Shown: in pieces, positions 9,924 to 21,000 of the stretch
Position numbering within the stretch: position 1 is the stretch's first letter
How the letters are laid out: every line of letters starts with the position of its first letter
NCBI GenBank assembly: GCA_029339195.1
Contig: JAPTJF010000181.1
Location: forward strand, 49,603 to 113,602
DNA from: Micractinium sp. NFX-FRZ
Lineage: Eukaryota > Chlorophyta > Trebouxiophyceae > Chlorellales > Chlorellaceae
Direction: 5' to 3'
DNA: 64,000 nucleotides
Translations under genes and position numbers: made by a program
The notes under the pieces: generated by a model
The model's input: the letters and a program-made list of their open reading frames with translations, nothing else
What the model was told of the DNA's origin: nothing
The model's database searches: none

Positions 9924-12900
9924 TCAAAGCGCCATGCGTTCAAGGGAGGGCTCTGCAGCTGCCGCCGCCGCTGCTGCCGCCTCCCCAGCAGACGGCCCAC
10001 CGTACAGCTGCAGCGGCGCCGCCGAGCCGTGGGCTGCAACAAATTCTGCCAGGGTGGTGCGGGCCAGAGGGCGGGCCAGCAGGGTGCCACCCGTTGCCTC
10101 GGTCACCTCCACCGCCGCATAGTCACCTGGCTGCAGGCGCACCAGCGGGCCGAGCTGCGCACGCTGCGCCTGCTGTGCATGCTGTGCATGCCATGCGGTA
10201 GGGGCGGCAGCGGGGGCGTGCAGGCTGTAGCCGGCAGGCACGGGGGTGTCCTGGAACACAACCCGCTTAAAGGTGTCGGTGCGCCCCGTGAGGGCCGCCT
10301 CTGCAGCAGCAGCAGCCGTTTGTAGTAAGGGGAGCGGTGAGGTGTGTGGCAATGCTGGGCGAATTGGTGGGGAGGCGCATGGCACACACCAGTGCTTGCA
10401 GACCGTGAACAGGCGGTGCAGTAACAGACGAGAAGCAGCGGCAGCAGCAACGGCTGCTTGCCTGTCGCGCCCACAGGCAGGGAGCCACGCCGGCCTGCCT
10501 GCCCATCCTGACGTCATGTCCCCAACCCAGCCGAGCGCTCGTCCTAGCCGGCTGGCTCACCACCCCACCCCCTGGTTGCCTCACACACCTGAGCGTCGCG
10601 AGGGGCCCTCCACCAGCACGAGGTGCCGGCGGCCCACCTCTGCCGCCTGCCGCGCATGCAGCTGCTCGCGATACACGGAGATGAGCTCCGCCAGGCGCCG
10701 CTGCTTGACGTCTTCGGGGACGTCGTCCTGCAGGGAGATGAGCGGGCACGGGGGGGAGGAGACGAGGGTAAGGAGGGGCGTGAGGGACAGGGATGGGGGC
10801 AGGGGCAAGGGCGTATGAAAGAGTGGGTGGGATGGGCAGGGCGCACCTGCTGCCTGCATTCCCAGGCCACCAAGTGCTGCCCTTCCCACCCCGCCCCGCA
10901 CACCGTCCGCCCTCTCCAACCCCTTGTCTGTTCGTTCCTCCACCCTCCCACTCCCACCTGGTAGTGCCGCGCCGCGTGCGTCTTGTCCCTCATCGAGTAG
11001 GCAAACAGGAATGCCTGCTCGTAGGCCACGCTGTGCATCAAATCCACGCTGGCGGCGTGGTCTGCCTCCGTTTCCCCACAGAACCCAGAGATCATGTCGG
11101 TGCTGCACAGAGATGGGAGAGGAAGGAGGGCGGGACGCGGGTAGGTGAGCATGGGCAGCACACTTACAGAGAGACCTGCCCGCCGGGGCGTCGCCTGTAT
11201 AGCAGCGCCGCTCCCATGTGTGACGTGCGACTCATCTCAGGCATCTCCCAGGTGTGAACCCTCCGGCCCACGCACCCTCCCCGCCTCCCTTCCACCAGCC
11301 AAGCCCCCGCAGCAGCCACCACACACACACACCTGAGCGCCACTTCGGGGATCACGGCCCGCACGTGTGCCACCAGCTCATCATACGCCTCCCGGCTGTA
11401 CCCCCGCCTCATGAGCCCCAGCATCCTGCTGCTGCCGCTCTGGGCGGGCATGTGCAGCTGCTTGCACACGTTGGGGCGGCTGGCAATGACCTGCGGGGGC
11501 AGGGGAGAGGGAAGTGAGAAGGGAGCGGGGTGAGGGCTGCTGGGCAGGGTGGGGATGGAGGGTGGGTGGGGCAGAGCACATGGATGGGGCGGGGTTGGCA
11601 CGGCGGGGGCGCGCGCACAGGCACGGGAGGCAAGAGCCCACAGCTCCCCTCGGGGGGCGTGACGCGCGTGTGTTGCTGTCCTACCCCACCCCGGCCCCCA
11701 GCACTGGGCCTTGCTGTTCGAGCACCCCCGCCCCTGCCCCTGCCCCAGCCCTGGGCCGTGCTGTCCAACCACACCCCACCTGCAGCACGTCGTCCGAAAA
11801 GTCTTTGGGGTGCGGCGAGGTGAAGCGGATGCGCATTTCGGGGTCCACGCCCGCCACGGCGTCAAGCAGCTCGGCAAACGAGGCAGCGCCGTCACGGCGC
11901 GGCTTGTACACGCTGCAAGGGAGAGGTGGCAGTTGGAGGGAAGGGGGCAGGGGCGTATGAGCTGGAGCGGAGAGCGTACAGGGTGTGCAGCATGCTGCGT
12001 GGCGTGTGCAGTACAGCAAAGCGTAGCGAACGCAGGCAGCGGCGCCCAGGGGCCAGCCAGGTTGGCGGCAGGCAAGCCCTGCGCACCTTCGGAAGCCGCG
12101 GGCGTAGACCCGAGTAAACGCATCCTCGCCACCTGGCACGCTGCCGTCTGCGCTGCCGCCACCGCTGCTGTCCCTGCTGCTGAAGTCTGCGTAGCTGTTC
12201 ACGTTTTGGCCCAGGAGGGTGACCTCCTTCACGCCCTGGCCAGACAGCATGCGCACCTGCAGAGGGTGGCAGCGGGGCATGTGTGTGTGAGGGTGTGTGT
12301 ATGCGCGAGTGTGACGGGAGAATGAGTGAGCTAGGGCAGAACGAGGCACGCGGAGGAAGAGTCAGGGTGCGCGATGGCAGCGTGCATAGCGGGCGGCAGT
12401 GCAAGGGTGCAGGTGTAGGTGATGACGCAGGTGCAAGGAAGCGGCGGCGGCTGGGGGTGAGGGCGGCGGTCAGAAAGACTAATCAGAAGCTCACAGAGCG
12501 CCAGAGCACCGCGTGGGTGCAGAGGCTCACGCTTGTGTTTATTTCTCATCACTCCGCGGGGGCCCAGCAACAGGCGGCAGGCACAAGGCAGGCACAAGGC
12601 AGGCAGGGCGCTGGGCATGCTGTGCTATGCGGAGCAGGGCGAGGCGCAAGTGCTGGGCGGGGGCACAGAGCGTGGGGATGCAGGTGCATGGTTGCAGGTG
12701 CGTGCAAGCCCGGCACAAGCCAGGCATGACATACACATGACCCCTGTCTCACATACCCACCCAGTGGCAGCAGCAGGCAGGCCAGACACCACCTCACACA
12801 CCAACACCTTATACACACCCTCCCCCTCGCCCCTCCCTTCGCCCTTCCTTGCCCACCTCACCTCTTCCACAATCGACTGCAGCGGCCGGCTGCGCTCGCG

Positions 12901-14229
12901 GCCCCGGGTGTAGGGCACGATGCAGAAGGCGCACATGTTGTTGCACCCCCGCATGATGCTGACAAACGCTGACTGGGCGTCCGGCTGGCGCACCGGCACA
13001 ATGTCTGCGTACGTCTCGTCTGCGCTGAGCTGCACGTTCATGGCCGCCGCGCGCCCGCCGCGCCCCAGGCTGCCGCCGCCGGCGGGGCCAGTGGTAAGGC
13101 TGGTGCTGGCGCTGCTGGCAGAGCCGCCCTGGACGATGTCAATCAGGCGGGGCAGGTCCCTGTTGGGACAGAGAGGGAGGGAGGGAGGTGGCAAAAGAAG
13201 CAGGAGGGCAGGTGTTGGCTTTGGTGCGGCGAGGGCGAGCCAGCCAGGCAGGACGGGCAGGCATGTGAGCATGTGAGCAGGTACTGTGCAGCCAGAAGCA
13301 CTGCTCGTAAGCAAGCCTTCTGCCTTCCTGCCTGATTGTTTCAGCCGGCACGCGGTAGCCACCCCCTTGCCGACCTGCCCCTTCCAAGCTCCCGCCCGCT
13401 TCTGTGCCCGCCCGGCGGCAGCCCCACCTGTAAGCGTCTGGCCCGGCAACAATGTCCACCAGCCGATCGCTTTCCAGCAGCCGCTGCTTCAGCCGCTCGG
13501 CCATGCAGCCCAGCACGCCCACCACGGGCGGCGGGCGGCGCGCACGCCGTGCCGCCGCCTTCAGGTTCTTGTAGTAGCCCAGCCGCTGCCAGATCTGCGC
13601 ACATGGATGGCAGCGTCGCGGCGGGGCGCGTGAGCGTGGGGTGCCGCATGGGGCTCTTTCCCCCCTCATGCATCTGTGCTCGCTCAGCGGCATCAGCTCT
13701 GCTCATGCTGCTTGCATGCAGCCGCCCACCCAGCACCCAGCAAAGTCTTCCTCACCTTTGCCTCTGCGTTCTCTCGGATGCTGCACGTGTTGAGGAGCAC
13801 GAGCGAGGCGCCCTCCGGCTCTGCCGCCTGGGCAAAACCCGCCTGCTGCAGCACTGCCAGCACCACCTCGCTGTCGTTTACGTTCATCTGGCAGCCGTAG
13901 GTCTCGATGAATGCGGTGCGGGGCGTGGCGCCTGCTGCTGTCGAGACAGCGGCGGCCGGCTGAAGGAAGGCAGCAGCGGCGGCGGCGGCGGCAACGGCGG
14001 TGCTACCACCGCTGCTGCTGCGCTGCTCAGGATCGCCGGCATCGCGGCCGCGCTGCAGGAAGTGCTGCAGGGTGAGGCCATCGGCGGGCAGCCGAGTGCT
14101 GCTGCTTTCCGGCTGGGGCCCACTGCCTGCAGCGCTGCTGCTCAACCCGCGTGTGCCTGCAGCTGTGGAGGCCGCCAGAGCACGCAGCTGCTGGAGTAGG
14201 GTTGAGCTACCTACGGCACTGCGCTGCAT
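9924..14229 (-). CDS. MiaB/CDK5RAP1-type tRNA methylthiotransferase
   Basis: Radical-SAM enzyme expected to add a methylthio group to N6-isopentenyladenosine at tRNA position 37. Nine exons, high to low: 14229-13756, 13594-13428, 13159-12862, 12256-12087, 11912-11780, 11490-11333, 11102-10958, 10727-10589 and 10300-9924. All are in phase, giving 686 residues. The N-terminal methylthiotransferase domain has its three cysteines: C113 (YGCQMN), C149 ([10 protein letters not shown]) and C188 (VLGCMAERL). The radical-SAM CxxxCxxC is C286, C290 and C293 in [28 protein letters not shown] and [15 protein letters not shown] follow, and a TRAM-like RNA-binding domain closes the protein. The ATG at 14229 sits in GCCACCATG. 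About 100 Ser/Ala-rich residues precede the enzyme and probably form an organelle-targeting extension (inference). CDK5RAP1 versus organellar MiaB was not settled. Confidence 0.93.
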
Positions 14230-14789
14230 GGTGGCATGCAGTGCACAGGGACGCCCTGAATGCAGCCGGAGCTGCCTCAGCGGCAATCGATGCTACGACG
14301 ATTTCAGTTCGGATTGATTTTAGGCCTGGGCTGCATCCGCCTCCTTTCCACCTCAAAATTTTCATACGGCGCCTTCACCCTGAGTGTTCCAAACACGTCC
14401 CAAGGCTGTTTTGACATCGGATCTATCGACAGCAGCGGCTTGGCCACACTCGAGGCAGGGCCGCGTTGCTTTTCTGCTGGGCTCAACAGATTCAAGCACC
14501 GCGTGGTGACTTTCACTGCTTCTTAGGCACCGGAAGGCTTTCAGCAGGGCTCTGGCTCTACCTGTCTTTTGCACCGGCACGAATCCAATCTCCGTCTTGG
14601 GGAGCAGCGTCTCGGGCGCACGCCCAGCTGCCCGGCCTTGTCTGGTGTCGAGAGGCCTCTGCCTCGGGCAGTTGAGGCGCACGGCAGCAGGCCCCAGTAC
14701 TGCCGCCGGAGTCTCGACTGGCGGCTGCAAGGGCGGCGTCGTGCCGTGGACCGTCCGCCTAGTGGCTAGCCTAGCAGCTGCCAGCAGCC
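14230..14789. promoter_or_regulatory. Divergent promoter region, MiaB-like / MgtE-like
   Basis: 560 bases between two divergent starts. Part of it (about 14290-14420) is AT-richer than its surroundings. It must carry both promoters if they are separate; no defined element was recognised. Confidence 0.5.
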
Positions 14790-16458
14790 ATGGTCACACT
14801 AGATGTGTCGCTGCCCTCACCAAGGCAAGTCTATGCTGCAGATTGGGTCGCCTGGTAGCTTGCGCAACTCCCACCGTCTGAGCAGCCCGGGGGGAAGAGC
14901 AGCCGGGGCAGCCACGGCACCTCCCTTGCAGCAGCGCTCACCCGTTGCCTGCCCCGCTCCCGCCCGCTGCAGGTCCCTTGAAAAGGCCAAGCTGTTTTTC
15001 GGGGAGGACAATGTGACCCCCCACAAGCACGATGAGGAGAACTACAGGTGTGGGGCGGCCCGCTGGGTTTGTGGCGTGTCCGGGGCTGGTGTTCCTGCTT
15101 ATAGCCTGATACTCTGCCAGTAGTGCGGTTGCCAGGGCACCTGCTGTGCCTGCTTTGCCTGCTGTGGCGCCCAGGATTCACGGCATCCCCGCCGCTTGCC
15201 CTCCCCTGCCCCGGCCCCGCCCCCAGATCTGCCCCCTGCCTGCGCACTGCCTCGCGCGCACGTTCAACTCCCGCTGCCCCCCCCCCACGCCCCTGCCGCA
15301 GGCACGACGGAATAGTGGACCTCATACGTGCCCGCTGGGGCTGGCTGGCCCTTTTCTTCATTGGCCTCATGCTGGCAGCGGTGGTGGTGGAGGCATTTGA
15401 GGAGATACTGAAGCAGCACGTGGAGCTGTCCTACTTTGTGCCGCTGCTGATCGGGCACGGCGGCAACACGGGCAGCCAGAGCAACGCGACGGTGATCCGT
15501 GCGCTGGCGCTGGGGCACCTGCGCGCATCAGACTGGATGATGGTGGTGGTCAAGGTGGGTGGGACCAAGCAGGGGGGAAAGAGGGCGGGTCGCCAAGGCT
15601 CTTTTGCCAGTGTTCGGATGTGTTGTGGAACCGGCTGCCCGCCTGCCTGCCTGCTTGCATGCTTGCCTGGGGCAGTGTGCAATGTGTGTGGGGGGGGGTG
15701 CTATAATGGTTGCTCTTGCCTGCCTGCAGAGGGGTCTGGATCACTCTTGCCGCTGCCGAGCACCCCCGCCTGCACCCTTGCCTCACACTGCCTCACTGCT
15801 GCTGGCTGCCCTGCCTGCAGGAGTGCGCCGCGGGTGTGGCGATGGGCGGGGGGCTGGGCGCCCTCATATTCTGCTTCACCTTTGTGTGGAGCGGGCTGAC
15901 CACCGATGTGGGGCTGACCGTGGCCATCGCCCTGCCGGTGAGTGTTGTCCTTGGGAGGCATGGCTGCCACAGAGTGTTGAGCGTGGGAGGAATGGCTGCC
16001 GCCGAGTGTTGCTTGCAGCAGGGATGGCTGCCCCTGACCGTGGCCATTGCCCTGCCGGAGAGCTGGAACCGCCTGGTCATTGGGGGGAACCGCCTGGTCA
16101 TTGGGGGGAACAGCTGCGCTGTTTGTTGAGTGCTCAAAGCAGTGAGCGAGCAAGCACGCGTTGTTTGTGGGCAGGCGTGCAGCACTGGGCAGCTGCTGCC
16201 CACGGAATTGGGGCTGGCGGTGGCCATTGCAAGCGTGCACCGGCCTCAACTGCCCCTCTTATTTGCCCTGTCTCTCTCCGTAACCGCCCGCAGATTGTGA
16301 GCGGCTGGGCCAACCTGCTGGGCGGCGTGTTCCCCCTGCTGTCGGCGCACCTCGGCTTCAACCCCGCCGTCACCTCCGCCCCCCTCATGACCACCGTCGT
16401 GGACTCAACGGGCCTCGTCATCTACTTTATGATTGCGCGCATGGTCATGGGCATCTGA
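14790..16458 (+). CDS. MgtE/SLC41-type divalent cation transporter, compact
   Basis: Integral membrane protein of the MgtE/SLC41 magnesium transporter superfamily, 214 residues. Exons: 14790-14824, 14973-15047, 15302-15554, 15821-15937 and 16294-16458, all in phase. The first intron needs a GC donor (CCAAG then GCAAGT). The alternative, starting within exon 2, offers no ATG. After a short soluble N-terminus come about five hydrophobic segments, beginning with the segment around LALFFIGLMLAAVVVEAF. Family motifs are visible: LLIGHGGNTGSQSNA, and in the last exon APLMTTVVDSTGLVIYF. There is no CBS or MgtE N domain, so the known regulatory part of bacterial MgtE is absent. It may act as a dimer of half-transporters (inference). 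Intron 4 contains duplicated pieces of exon 4. Confidence 0.85.
15905..16240 (+). repeat. Exon-4 end copies inside intron 4
   Basis: The end of exon 4 (CTGACCGTGGCCATCGCCCT, up to 15937) recurs inside the following intron near 16036-16060 with one change, and again in decayed form near 16209-16232 (GCGGTGGCCATTGC). A 21-bp unit containing TGGTCATTGGGGGGAAC is also doubled near 16075-16112. Confidence 0.8.
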
Positions 16459-17060
16459 GGAGGGAAAGAAGCTCAGTTTGTCAACGCCCGCGCACCTTGG
16501 GCCGCATCACAAGCGCAATGGACGCCCGCTGCGGCGCCTCCCCTGCGCCCCTGCCCTCTCTCTGGCCCCTCCCTGCAGAACCCTGCCTGCCCCAACAGAA
16601 CAGAACTCCCTCCTCCCGAGTGCCCGCATTTCCCCCGCAGCATCTCCCTGCCTTGTACTTTCTACTTTCCCTTGCTCAGCTCTCCTTGCTGCCCGACCCC
16701 TGAACGCTGTTCCTTTCCATGCCCTGCTGTCCGCAATGCTCTCCCCTTTCCGCTGTGCAAGACACCAACCCTCCCCGTGGTCATGTTCCAGACCCCATCC
16801 TCGCTATCACTCATGAAGGCAACCCTGATTCTTTCTTTTCTGACACACTGCCGACGTCCCTCATCCCAATTTTGCACCCGTGGACTGTGAACAGGAATCA
16901 GGATTGCGCAGAGAGCGCATGCAGGACGGCACAAGGATTGGTGTGGAAGCACAGGGGTACTTGCATGCAGAGGATTGCACCGTGAGGGCTTGACTGGTGA
17001 GAAGCAATGCAGGTGTGTGCAAGGTGGCATGCGCCTGCTGGGGCGCCTGCCTGCGCGGCC
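16459..17060. other. Convergent spacer, MgtE-like / SMC1
   Basis: About 600 bases between two gene ends facing each other. It is pyrimidine-rich in its first half, and no exon, RNA gene or repeat was recognised. It must hold both 3' UTRs. Confidence 0.5.
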
Positions 17061-18028
17061 TCACGCCACCGCCCCGGCGGGCGGCCCAAAGCGGTTGAGG
17101 TCAAAGGTGTAGGTCTCGGAGCAGCCGCGGTGCGCGTCGCGCGCCACCCCCACCAGAGCATCCGCCTTCTCATAGAACACGTCCTTCAGGGAAATGACGA
17201 TGCCCTGCGTGGGGACGGGGGGAGGGGAAGAAACAGAGCAATGTTGTGATCGGAGAGGAGAGAAAGGAACACTTTGCAAGAACACGTCCCTTCAGAGGGC
17301 TCACAATGCCCTGCACAATCGTAACGAGGCGTGGGTACAGGCAGGTGTCCTTTCTTGCAAGCTGCCCTGCGCGTTGGCCCGCGGCATGCAGCTGACCATG
17401 ACACTTGCCCAGCAGCGGCGGTTGCACACACACCCAAATCAACGGCCAGCCCACCTGGAAGCTGCCCTGCGTGTCGTCCCGCGTCATGTGCCGCATGTAG
17501 TTGGCCACCCGCACCACGTTGGTGGCGTCCAGGGCGGCGTCCACCTCGTCCAGAACGAAGAAGGGGGATGGCTGGAAGCTGCGCACAGGAGAAAGAGGGG
17601 AAGGAAGAAACACAAGGCATTAGTGTGGAGTGGAATGGCGCCCGAAGCCTCGCACCTCGCCCGGCCCATTGGCGGCAACCAGGCACCCCAGCGCCGCCAC
17701 CACCTTCTCCCGGCCCCTCAACTACTCCCATCGTGACCATACACATTCAGGCCCACCACAAAAACACATCCTAAGGAGGCTCCCCACCTGTGGATGGCAA
17801 ACAGCAGGGCCAGCGCCGCCACCGTCTTCTCCCCGCCGCTCAGCTGCTCCATCTCTCGGAAGCGCTTGGTGGGCGGCATGGCGGTGAACTTGATGCCGTG
17901 CAGGAAGGGTTCGTCGGAGGAGTCGAGGGAGAGGTAGGCCTGGCCGCCCACGGGGTGAACCGAGGAGCGGGTGAGCTCCTGCACGGCCGGGTGGGGCCAG
18001 CGAGGGAGGTGGGGACAGGGGTGGCAAG

Positions 18029-18067
<39 letters not shown>

Positions 18068-21000
18068 GTGTTGCTTGGGAGCGGAGCTGGTGTGACAAGC
18101 TGAAGGGGAGATGGGGCTGGCCGCCCACATGAGGGCACAGAGGAGCGGGTGAGCTCCTGCACGGGAGGGTGGGGACAGCGAGGGAGGTGGGTAAACTGAG
18201 GTCGGGAGGGCAGGTGGGAGGGCATGCAAGATGGTAAGGAAGCCGTTGGGTACCTCCCCGCCGGCCCGCCCGCCTTCACCACCATCCGCAGGCTGACGGG
18301 GCGTGACAGCTGGGGCCGCAGCAGAGGGGGGTTGATGAGCCATTGCAGCAGCCCCAGCCCAGACCCAGGGCAGCCTGCCATCATGCAGCCACACACCTTG
18401 TAGATGGGGTCGATGCGTGCCGCCACGTGCTCAAAGGCGGCGGTGAAGGCGTCGTACCGCGACTGCTGCACCGCCTGGAACGACTCGGTGGCGGCCTGCA
18501 GTTGGGCAGTGGAAGCAGGGGAAAGGAAGAGTTTTGGAGGGAAGGGAGAGGGGAGGATGTTTAATGTGCTTGCTGCACCGCCTGGAACGATTCCGTGGCG
18601 GCCTGCGGTTGTGTACTGAATGCAGGGGCAAAGAAGCGAGGGAGGGGGGTGAGGCGGGGGAAGGTGAGAGAGGCGGGGCGCGGAGGAGGGAAGGGTCGGG
18701 CAGTGGGCCGGGCAAACAGGTAGGCACAGAAGAGCAGGCACCTGCCCCGGCACACAGCACCACCGGCAACATAGCGCACCCTCCTTGTGCAAGCTCTTTG
18801 CTCCACGAGCGCATACACGCAGTGCCTGAGAAGCCTATCCACCACAACGTAGGCCCACCCAATCACCCACCCACCTCTCCTGCCCCGCCGCCTCCAGCTC
18901 CTTTTGACCACCCGCCTCCAAATTCACCACCCGCCAGCCCACCTGAACAGAGCCACCACTCAACCCAACGCACCTTGCTCTCCCGCCGGGCCGCCTCCAG
19001 CTCCTCCAGCTGCTCCCGCTCCTTCTCACGTATCGCCTCGTACTGCTCCACCGCCTGCAGAGGCACCCGGCAGTACCAATTTCAGAAGGGCGTGAGCAGG
19101 GGTGTGCGCAACCGCAGCCAGCCTACAACCTCACCACAGCTTCCCTCAACACACACCCAAGCGAGCTGGGGCCAGCCACCCAACCTCAGCCCCTTCACGT
19201 CCTCGCTCTCAACATACCCCTCACAAACACCCTCCCCACAAGCACACCCAGACAGGCTGGAGCCCCCCCTCGCCCTACCTTGAGGTTTGGCGCCAGCCGC
19301 CCGACCTCCCCCTTCATGTCGATCATCCCAACCAGCCGCCTCACGACCTCACAACACCCTCCCTACGAGCAGCACTCCATTCAGCTGGGGCCTTACCTTG
19401 AGATTGGGCGCCAGCCGCCCGACCTCCCCCTTCATGTCGTCAATTTCGGCCAGCCGCTCCCGCTCCCACCGCTCCCGGTTCTTGCGGTCGTGCAGCTTGG
19501 CCTCGTGCGGCAGCCCAGAAAAGTCCAGGCGGGCTGCACGGGAAGAGGTGGGGTGACAGGGGCAGGGGTGAGGGGTTGGGAATAGTGAGGCGAGCCCCGT
19601 GCGGCAGGCCAGAGCAGTTCAGGCGGGCTGTCAAGAGTGGGTGGCGCAACAGGTGGAGGCGTGGAAAACAGTTCAGGCAAGCCTTGTGGGGCAGGCCAGA
19701 GCAGTCCAGGCAGGCTAAACGAGGCGGTGGGGTGGGAGCGGTGGGCGACAGGCCTGACGGCACAGCAGAGGCCCACCAGTGACCACCGCCTAGCTGGCTG
19801 GCTGCCCAAAGCCAGTTACCAATCTGCCGCTCACCCTGCAAACACTGTGGCACCCAATCCCTCCCGCATCCCCCCCTCACCCTTCTTCTTCTTTTGGGTG
19901 GAGGGCCCCGCCTGATCCTCGCCATCCACCTCCATCCCCTCTGCAGGCAGGCCAGGCGGGCAGGCGGGCAGGCAGGTGAGCACAGCCCAAGCCGCGTAGG
20001 CAGGCAAGATGTGGGCAGCCGTGCCACAGGGGCGCACACCCAGCAGCGCATGGGCCGGCACGCCACGACTCAAAGGCACACAGCAGGTGGGCAGCTGCCT
20101 CCCCAGCCTCATGGCCCGTCCACTTGAGGCCACACCTGCGGGTGCCTCCTCACTCTCCTCCTCTTCATCGTCTTCTGCCTGTGCTGCGCCGTCTGACAGC
20201 ACTGGCAGCGCCACCTGCACGCCAGGAAGGCAGGGAGGCAGGCGGGCACAAGAGCAGGGTGAGAGAAGAAACAAGGACTAATGCTTCTGCTGGAGGCCTT
20301 CTGCTGCCCTCTTGTTTGAGACGGGCAGCAGGAAAAAGACCCGCCAGAACAGAAGCACAGCACAGCAAACCCTCTGACCTGCCCCACCTGCGCGCCGGCT
20401 CTGGCACACTTGCCCAAAGTGATGCCCAGGCAACAGCAGCAACACGCAGCTCCAGCCCCCCTGGCGCCCCACCCCCACCTTACCCCAACCAAACACACAC
20501 CTGCTCCATGCGCGCCGCCTCCAGCACGTCCGCCCGCTTCGTGTGCAGGTCCTCCACCGACGCTCGCTTGCCGCTGATCACGCGCCGGTGCTTGGCCACT
20601 GCAGGGGGAAGAGGCGGCAATGGGCAGGATGTCAGAGAGAAAAACAAAGGCGGGATGGGCAGGAGGGTCACTGTTGGACGCAGCACCTGAGCACGCCGGC
20701 CTCTGGCACCCACAGAGGAGCTGCAGCGCAGCAGAATGCACACGGCACTGCGCCGGTGCTTGGCCACTGCAGGGGGAAGCGGCGGCAATGGGCAGGATGT
20801 CAGAGAGAAAAACAAAGGCGGGATGGGCAGGAGGGGTCACTGTTGGACGCAGCACCTGAGCACGCCGGCCTCTGGCACCCACAGAGGAGCTGCAGCGCAG
20901 CAGAATGCACACGGCACTTCAAGCGTGCCAGCCCCTCAACCAAGACCCGCGCTGGCCTGCGCCCGCCTGCCTACGCCCCCATCTCCAGGGCGCCCACATG

